From assembly GCA_963930325.1 (NCBI GenBank), contig CAWVME010000096.1, positions 1 to 7,248 of the forward strand: DNA of 7,248 nucleotides, in the 5' to 3' direction. Positions 1-5,245 of this stretch are shown in pieces; the stretch's first letter is position 1; each line of letters begins with the position of its first letter. The notes under the pieces are model-generated. The model was not told the DNA's origin, made no database searches, and was given only the letters and a program-made list of their open reading frames with translations. Both the position numbers and the translations under genes were made by a program. Source of the stretch: CALXJM01 sp963930325. GTDB taxonomy: Bacteria > Bacillota > Clostridia > TANB77 > CAG-508.

Positions 1-2
1 CA

Positions 3-653
3 GATGAGTCAAAAGCTTTAAATGAAAGTAATGAACCATCAATTATTATATCTGCCAGTGGAATGTGTGAAGTAGGTAGGATTAAACACCACCTAAAACA
101 TAATTTATGGAACCCTAATAGTACTATTCTATTTGTAGGTTATCAAGCACCAGGAACACTGGGAAGAAATATTGTAGATGGAGCTAAAAAAGTAAGAATA
201 TTCGGAGAAGAAGTGGCAGTAAATGCAAGAATTGAATACATAGAAGGATATTCTGGACATGCAGACCAAGAATGGCTCATGAATTTTGTGTATTCATTTA
301 TTATGAAGCCAAAGCATATATTTTTAGTTCATGGAGAACCAAGTGGACAAATCGAACTAAAAAATAAAATTATGGAAGAGACTAATATTCCAGTAACCAT
401 ACCAGAATTTGGAGATGTAATTTGTTTGGACACATTAAAACAAGTATCACAATTACAATTACCAACTAAGTATAAATATATTCGCTTAGAAGTAATCGAA
501 AGATTAGAAACATTAAAAGAAGAAATCAATGATATGTCAGATATTGTAAGAGAAGGCTTAGCGTCTGAAGATATAAACGATGAAAAAATAGCAAGATTGA
601 GTGAGAAAATAAAAGAACTAGAAAAACAAATCGTAGATATTATTGAAACATAA
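3..653 (+). CDS. Beta-CASP metallo-beta-lactamase-fold RNA nuclease family protein, C-terminal part (5' partial)
   Basis: The reading frame is open from the left edge, so this is the end of a longer gene; the ATG at 63 is an internal methionine. The visible part starts with the SASGM segment (51-65), followed by a GR-rich helix and a GYQAPGTLGR stretch typical of the beta-CASP insert. It continues with the two histidine motifs of the CPSF73/TTHA0252 group: GHAD (255-266) and VHGE (327-338, His at 330-332). In characterised relatives these histidines help bind the two zinc ions that cleave RNA phosphodiester bonds. The N-terminal HxHxDH metal site lies outside the window and cannot be checked. 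After the RNA-specificity segment comes a charged, probably helical or coiled-coil tail of about 60 residues (roughly 465-650) that is longer than in the minimal family members. A cytoplasmic RNA processing or decay role is inferred from the family. The next gene starts 59 bp downstream with no terminator visible. Confidence 0.88.
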   Translation, partial: DESKALNESNEPSIIISASGMCEVGRIKHHLKHNLWNPNSTILFVGYQAPGTLGRNIVDGAKKVRIFGEEVAVNARIEYIEGYSGHADQEWLMNFVYSFIMKPKHIFLVHGEPSGQIELKNKIMEETNIPVTIPEFGDVICLDTLKQVSQLQLPTKYKYIRLEVIERLETLKEEINDMSDIVREGLASEDINDEKIARLSEKIKELEKQIVDIIET

Positions 654-712
654 ATAATAGTGCATTTGTATTTTTCTAGATGAATGAAAGAGAATTAAAA
701 TAGGAGAAGAAA

Positions 713-2608
713 ATGGAAAAATATTTTAATGATGCAATTATTGGTAATAGAAATATTTTAGCAAGTTATACCCAAAAGGGAGAACTATTAAGACTTTTTT
801 ATCCAGATGCAGATAATAGACAATTTATAGATTTTTATTATACTGGAATTAAAGTAAACGATTCTGGACTTATTTATTTACACCAAGACATTAATAATAT
901 TTATGAACAACATTACATAGAAGATACAAATATTTTAGTTACAGAAATTATCAATAAATATTTTGAAATACAAATTGTACAAACAGACTTTGTTGATATA
1001 AAAGAAAATGCCATAATAAAAAGATATAAATTTGTAAATAGGAATAGCATTGATTTAGATGTAGATTTTTTAGTTCACAGCAAGCTTATATCTAGCGAAA
1101 ATAACGATGTAAGCGGCTTTTTTAAAAGCAATGCTTTAATTCAATACGCACATGATTACAGTGTATGCACTTTTTCAAAAGATGATATATCGAGTTTTCA
1201 AATTAATGGAACTAAAGAAAATATTCTCACAGGAATTATTTATGGAAAAGACTATATTGGAATGTCTTCTGATTCAAGTATAAGCTATGAAATAGGAACT
1301 TTAAAACCAGGAGAAGAAAAAACATTAGAACTAATTATTTACATTAATGATAATAAACAAAGGAAAAATTTGATAGAAATAGAAAATGAGATTGAAAGAT
1401 TAAAAAAAATCGACCTAGAAAAATGCTATCAAGCTACTAGAAAATACTGGAGAAAATTTGTAAAAACACATGAAAATGAAAATTTGAAAAATATAAATAG
1501 TAGATATTCTACAAAAATAGAACAAATTTATAAGAGAACTATTTTACTTTACCCTTTGCTTACCAATAGTGAAACAGGAGGAATATCAGCAGGTGTAGAG
1601 GTTGATGAGAAAAAAAGCAAATGTGGTAGATATTCTTATTGTTGGCCAAGAGATGCAATTTATATTACAGAAGCATTTGATAATTTAAAAATGGAAAAAG
1701 AGACGGAGAAATTCTATAAAAATTTTTGTAAAAATACACAAAGTAAGAATGGAATGTGGGAGCAAAGATTTTACACAGACGGAGCTTTAGCACCTTGCTG
1801 GGGATATCAAATTGATGAAACTGCTGCTGTTGTATATGGAGTATATAAACATTATGAAAAAATTAAGGACTTAAAGTTCTTAAAAGATAATTTAAAAATG
1901 TGTGAGAAAGCAGTAACTTTTCTAAAAAAATATGTAGAAGATATTTTTTTAGAAAAAAACAAATATCAACAAAGTTATGATTTATGGGAAGAAAATGAGG
2001 GAATACATGCATATTCTTTAGCCGCTATTTTTTGTAGTTTTGAATGCCTGATGAAAATACATGAAAAACTAGAACCAGAATTTGAGAACAATCGTATTAA
2101 ATTAGAACAAATGCGAAAAGAAAAAGAAGAATTAGAAAAATATAGATTACAAATAAAAGAATATATTCTTGACAAGTTTTATGACAAGGAAAAAAAATGT
2201 TTTATTCGAAATAAAGATGGGAAAATGGATATAAGTCTATTGGGGCTTGTTACACCGTTTGAGATGTTTACTCCAAATGAGAAAAAAATAGAAAATACTA
2301 TAGAAAAAATAAATCTAACATTGAGAACTTATACAGGAGGCTATTTACGATATGAAGGAGATACATATCGCAATGGAAATCCATGGGTAATTGCTAATTT
2401 ATGGCTTGCGAACTACGCTATTGAAAAAGGGGACATTAAGCTTGCTAAACAAAATTTTGAATTTGTTGTGAGAACAGCTACAGAACATGGATTTTTGGGA
2501 GAACAAATCGATAATAAAACATTAAAGCCAAACTGGGTAATTGGTCTTGCTTGGTCTCATGCAATGTTTGTGAACATACTTGAAAAATTGCAGAACTATA
2601 ATAAATAA
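713..2608 (+). CDS. Glycoside hydrolase family 15 protein (glucoamylase-like), cytoplasmic
   Basis: This 631-residue protein hydrolyses alpha-glucosidic bonds from chain ends, judging by family. Residues 1 to about 225 form the beta-sandwich N-terminal domain typical of prokaryotic GH15, opening with the usual IIGNRNILASY-like stretch. A helical linker (about 225-255) leads to the (alpha/alpha)6 barrel. Barrel motifs are clear: CWPRDA (310-315), DLWEE (423-427) with Glu426 as predicted general acid, RYEGDTY..GNPW (546-558), and GFLGEQ with Glu597 as predicted general base. Both catalytic glutamates match the positions known from fungal and Thermoanaerobacterium glucoamylases. No signal peptide or membrane segment is present, so it probably acts inside the cell on glycogen or imported malto-oligosaccharides; trehalose or other alpha-glucosides are alternatives, because GH15 also contains trehalases and glucodextranases. 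A Lys/Glu-rich helix-forming stretch (about 447-489) sits between the acid motif and the later barrel helices. AGGAG at 702-706 supports the start. Confidence 0.92.
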   Translation: MEKYFNDAIIGNRNILASYTQKGELLRLFYPDADNRQFIDFYYTGIKVNDSGLIYLHQDINNIYEQHYIEDTNILVTEIINKYFEIQIVQTDFVDIKENAIIKRYKFVNRNSIDLDVDFLVHSKLISSENNDVSGFFKSNALIQYAHDYSVCTFSKDDISSFQINGTKENILTGIIYGKDYIGMSSDSSISYEIGTLKPGEEKTLELIIYINDNKQRKNLIEIENEIERLKKIDLEKCYQATRKYWRKFVKTHENENLKNINSRYSTKIEQIYKRTILLYPLLTNSETGGISAGVEVDEKKSKCGRYSYCWPRDAIYITEAFDNLKMEKETEKFYKNFCKNTQSKNGMWEQRFYTDGALAPCWGYQIDETAAVVYGVYKHYEKIKDLKFLKDNLKMCEKAVTFLKKYVEDIFLEKNKYQQSYDLWEENEGIHAYSLAAIFCSFECLMKIHEKLEPEFENNRIKLEQMRKEKEELEKYRLQIKEYILDKFYDKEKKCFIRNKDGKMDISLLGLVTPFEMFTPNEKKIENTIEKINLTLRTYTGGYLRYEGDTYRNGNPWVIANLWLANYAIEKGDIKLAKQNFEFVVRTATEHGFLGEQIDNKTLKPNWVIGLAWSHAMFVNILEKLQNYNK

Positions 2609-2715
2609 TTGATTTATATCAAAAATGAGTTTCTAAAAGTGCTATAGATAAAAAAGAAAAGATAGATATACATTAAAACAAAGAGAAAAATACTGTTAGG
2701 ATAAACTTGATCTCT

Positions 2716-2732
2716 ACACAAATAGATTGTGT
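2716..2732. repeat. Short perfect inverted repeat upstream of radA
   Basis: ACACAA and TTGTGT form perfect 6-bp arms around a 5-base centre (ATAGA). The repeat lies 24 bases before the chosen radA start and is immediately followed by TTATAAC. It could be an operator half-site pair or a weak hairpin in the leader. In such AT-rich intergenic DNA a 6-bp palindrome may also be chance. It has no T-tract after it, so it is not an intrinsic terminator. Confidence 0.3.
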
Positions 2733-2746
2733 TTATAACTAAAAAT

Positions 2747-2751
2747 GGAGG
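2747..2751 (+). promoter_or_regulatory. Ribosome binding site that decides the radA start
   Basis: GGAGG lies 5 bases before the ATG at 2757. The in-frame ATG at 2745 overlaps this site and has only AT-rich sequence (TTTATAACTAAAA) before it, with no Shine-Dalgarno match. The site therefore favours initiation at 2757. Confidence 0.8.
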
Positions 2752-2756
2752 AATGG

Positions 2757-4121
2757 ATGTCAAAGGCAAAAACAGTTTTTGTTTGTAGTTCATGCGGATA
2801 TGAATCTGCTAAATGGATGGGTAAATGTCCTGCATGCAATGAATGGAATACATTTTACGAAGAAAAATTAAGCAAAGAAACAGGGACAAATAAAACAAAA
2901 GAAAGAAAGAGTGTCAATCCAATTTCGTTAAATCAGGTTGAAAAAACTCAAACTCAGAGAAGTTCTACTGGGTTTGAAGAATTAGATAGAGTATTGGGTG
3001 GAGGAATTGTAAAAGGGTCACTTATTTTGCTAGGAGGAGAGCCAGGCATAGGAAAATCTACACTAATTTTACAAATTTGTAATAAAGTTAATGGAGAAGG
3101 GAAAGTTTTATATGTTTCTGGAGAAGAATCGGCAGAACAAATTAAAATACGAGCAGAAAGATTGGAAATTCATAATGAAGACATTTTATTTTTAGGAGAA
3201 ACAGATATTGACATTATTGAAGAAAATATTATTAATTTAACTCCAAAATTAGTTATTATTGATTCTATACAAACAATGTATAGTGAAGAAATAACATCTG
3301 CTCCTGGAAGCGTTAGCCAAGTAAGAGAGATAACAGCTAAAATCATGAGAATTTGTAAAGAAAGAGCAATTACAACTATAATTATTGGGCATGTTACGAA
3401 AGATGGGAATATAGCTGGACCTAGAGTGCTAGAACATATGGTAGATACGGTTCTTTATTTAGAGGGAGAAAGATATTTTTCTTATCGAATTATTAGAGGA
3501 GTGAAAAATAGGTTTGGATCTACTAATGAAATTGGAATGTTTGAAATGCAAAACAAAGGAATGGTAGAAATTACAAACCCATCATCTATTTTATTATCCG
3601 AAAGACAAGAAGAAACACCACCAGGTTCTGTTATTGTAGCGAGTATTGAAGGGACAAGACCAATTTTAATAGAGCTACAATCATTAACAACGCCGAGCGT
3701 GTTTGGAATTCCGAGAAGAACCGCCAATGGTTTTGACTATAATCGTTTAACCTTACTTATTGCAGTATTAGAAAAAAGAGCTGGTATGTTGTTAGGAAAT
3801 CAAGATGTATATCTAAATATTGTAGGAGGAATTCGAATTAATGAACCAGCTTTAGATTTAGGTGTAGTTTTATCAACTGCATCTAGCTATAAAAACAAAA
3901 GCATAAAAAATGATATAGTAGCTATCGGGGAAGTAGGATTAACAGGAGAAGTAAGGGCAGTAAACCTGATTGAAAAAAGGATTAAAGAGGTGGAAAAACT
4001 GGGATTTAAAACTTGTATTATTCCAGAAAGTAATAAAAAACTCTTGAAAGAAAAATTTAAATTAGATATAATAGGAGTGAATCATATTAGTGAGGCAATG
4101 AAATACTTACAAATCAAGTAG
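2757..4121 (+). CDS. radA: DNA repair protein RadA (Sms), branch-migration ATPase
   Basis: RadA is a RecA-like hexameric ATPase that drives branch migration and D-loop extension of recombination intermediates. With the start at 2757 the protein has 454 residues, the usual family length, and begins MSKAKTVFVC as relatives do; the upstream ATG would add only MEEW. In order it shows a four-cysteine zinc finger (Cys10, Cys13, Cys24, Cys27), a Walker A loop GEPGIGKS (94-101, Lys100), a Walker B strand LVIIDS (Asp169), the RadA-specific KNRFG motif (250-254), and a C-terminal Lon-like domain (about 275-454) with the GGIRINEPALDL segment. That domain is a DNA-binding scaffold in RadA, not an active protease. 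All ATPase motifs are intact. disA follows after 27 bp, so the two are very likely co-transcribed; in Bacillus subtilis RadA binds DisA and lowers c-di-AMP synthesis. Confidence 0.97.
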   Translation: MSKAKTVFVCSSCGYESAKWMGKCPACNEWNTFYEEKLSKETGTNKTKERKSVNPISLNQVEKTQTQRSSTGFEELDRVLGGGIVKGSLILLGGEPGIGKSTLILQICNKVNGEGKVLYVSGEESAEQIKIRAERLEIHNEDILFLGETDIDIIEENIINLTPKLVIIDSIQTMYSEEITSAPGSVSQVREITAKIMRICKERAITTIIIGHVTKDGNIAGPRVLEHMVDTVLYLEGERYFSYRIIRGVKNRFGSTNEIGMFEMQNKGMVEITNPSSILLSERQEETPPGSVIVASIEGTRPILIELQSLTTPSVFGIPRRTANGFDYNRLTLLIAVLEKRAGMLLGNQDVYLNIVGGIRINEPALDLGVVLSTASSYKNKSIKNDIVAIGEVGLTGEVRAVNLIEKRIKEVEKLGFKTCIIPESNKKLLKEKFKLDIIGVNHISEAMKYLQIK

Positions 4122-4148
4122 AAGCTAAATTGAAGGATGGGATAACAC

Positions 4149-5219
4149 ATGGAAAAAGAAGAGACTTTGATAGAAATGCTAAAAATTATAGCTCCTGGTA
4201 CAGAATTGAGATTAGGATTAGAAAATATTTTAAAAACAAAAACAGGAGCTTTAATTGTAATAGGTGATACAAAAGAGGTACTTGATATTGTAGATGGTGG
4301 ATTTTATATAAATGAAGAGTATTCTCCCTCCAAACTTTATGAACTTGCAAAAATGGATGGTGCTATTGTGCTCAGTTCAGACGGAAAACGAATTTTATAT
4401 GCAAATACACAACTTATTCCATTACAAAGTATTGTTACAAAAGAAACAGGGACAAGACATAGAACCGCAGAGCGTGTAGCAAAACAAACAGGAAAGCTAG
4501 TAATTAGCATATCACAGAGAAGAAACATTATTACCATATTTAAAGAAAATATTCGCTATACTCTAGAAGAAACAACAAAAGTTCTAGGAAAAGCAAACCA
4601 GGCGTTACAAATACTAGAAAGATATAAAAAAGTATTTGATAGCAAACTAAATACTTTAAATGAATATGAATTTAATGATATTGTAACTTTAGACAATGTA
4701 ATCACATGTATTCAAAGAGCAGAAATGGTTATGACGGTTGTAGAAGAAGTAAAACGTTTTATTTATGAATTAGGAGAAGATGGAAGACTAGTAAAAATGC
4801 AATTAGAAGAATTGATTGGAGATTTGGAAGCAGAAGAATTACTTATTATAAAAGATTACATTCCCACAGGAAAAAGAAGAGAAGCTTGTAAAATTTTAAA
4901 CGAAATTCGAACATTAGAAAATACAGAAATTATGGGGACTCAAATTATAGCAAAATTATTGGGTTATGAAAATTTTGAAAAGTATGAAGAAATTGCAGTG
5001 TATCCAAAAGGATATAGGATATTAAATAAAATTCCTAAATTACCAAATAACATTGTTGATAATTTAGTGAAATCATTTAAATCCTTCCAACACATATTGC
5101 TTGCTAGTACAGAAGCTTTAGATAGTGTAGACGGAATTGGAGAAGTAAGAGCAAGATCAATTAAGCAATCTCTAAAAAGAATGCAAGAGCAATTTGTTTT
5201 TGATAATATTATGATATAA
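4149..5219 (+). CDS. disA: DNA integrity scanning diadenylate cyclase DisA
   Basis: DisA joins two ATP molecules into the second messenger c-di-AMP and slows when it meets branched DNA, linking DNA integrity to c-di-AMP signalling. The 356 residues match the full family length. The N-terminal DAC domain (about 1-145) carries the DGA motif (70-72) and the RHRTAER motif (RHR at 103-105), which contact the ATP phosphates and metal. A helical linker domain (about 150-290) forms the core of the octamer in solved relatives. A C-terminal helix-hairpin-helix DNA-binding domain follows, with its GIG hairpin at 329-331. There is no membrane segment, which separates it from CdaA. All catalytic motifs look intact. 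The ribosome binding site is AAGGA at 4133-4137, with somewhat long spacing (11 bases). It sits directly after radA as in many Firmicutes. No c-di-AMP riboswitch was recognised upstream. Confidence 0.97.
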   Translation: MEKEETLIEMLKIIAPGTELRLGLENILKTKTGALIVIGDTKEVLDIVDGGFYINEEYSPSKLYELAKMDGAIVLSSDGKRILYANTQLIPLQSIVTKETGTRHRTAERVAKQTGKLVISISQRRNIITIFKENIRYTLEETTKVLGKANQALQILERYKKVFDSKLNTLNEYEFNDIVTLDNVITCIQRAEMVMTVVEEVKRFIYELGEDGRLVKMQLEELIGDLEAEELLIIKDYIPTGKRREACKILNEIRTLENTEIMGTQIIAKLLGYENFEKYEEIAVYPKGYRILNKIPKLPNNIVDNLVKSFKSFQHILLASTEALDSVDGIGEVRARSIKQSLKRMQEQFVFDNIMI

Positions 5220-5233
5220 CATACAAAAGAAAG

Positions 5234-5240
5234 AAAGGAG
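5234..5240 (+). promoter_or_regulatory. Strong ribosome binding site of the pilin-like gene
   Basis: AAAGGAG ends 5 bases before the ATG at 5246, ideal spacing. It supports a translation start for the long frame that runs off the right edge, and it lies in the 26-bp gap after disA. Confidence 0.85.
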
Positions 5241-5245
5241 AAAAA

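Noticed and set aside
63..653. ATG at 63 as the start of a complete small gene
   Set aside because: The same frame is open to the left edge and encodes the conserved SASGM context before and across this ATG, so it is internal to a truncated gene.
2609..2622. TTGAT-TTAT-ATCAA hairpin right after the GH15 stop codon as a terminator
   Set aside because: The stem is only 5 bp, AT-rich and not followed by a T-tract.
2707..2739. TTGATC ... TATAAC as a promoter for radA
   Set aside because: The spacing between the boxes is 21 bases, too long for a sigma-A promoter, and initiation there would leave almost no leader before the ribosome binding site.
4122..4148. c-di-AMP (ydaO-type) riboswitch before disA
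   Set aside because: The gap is only 27 bp, far too short for this riboswitch class.
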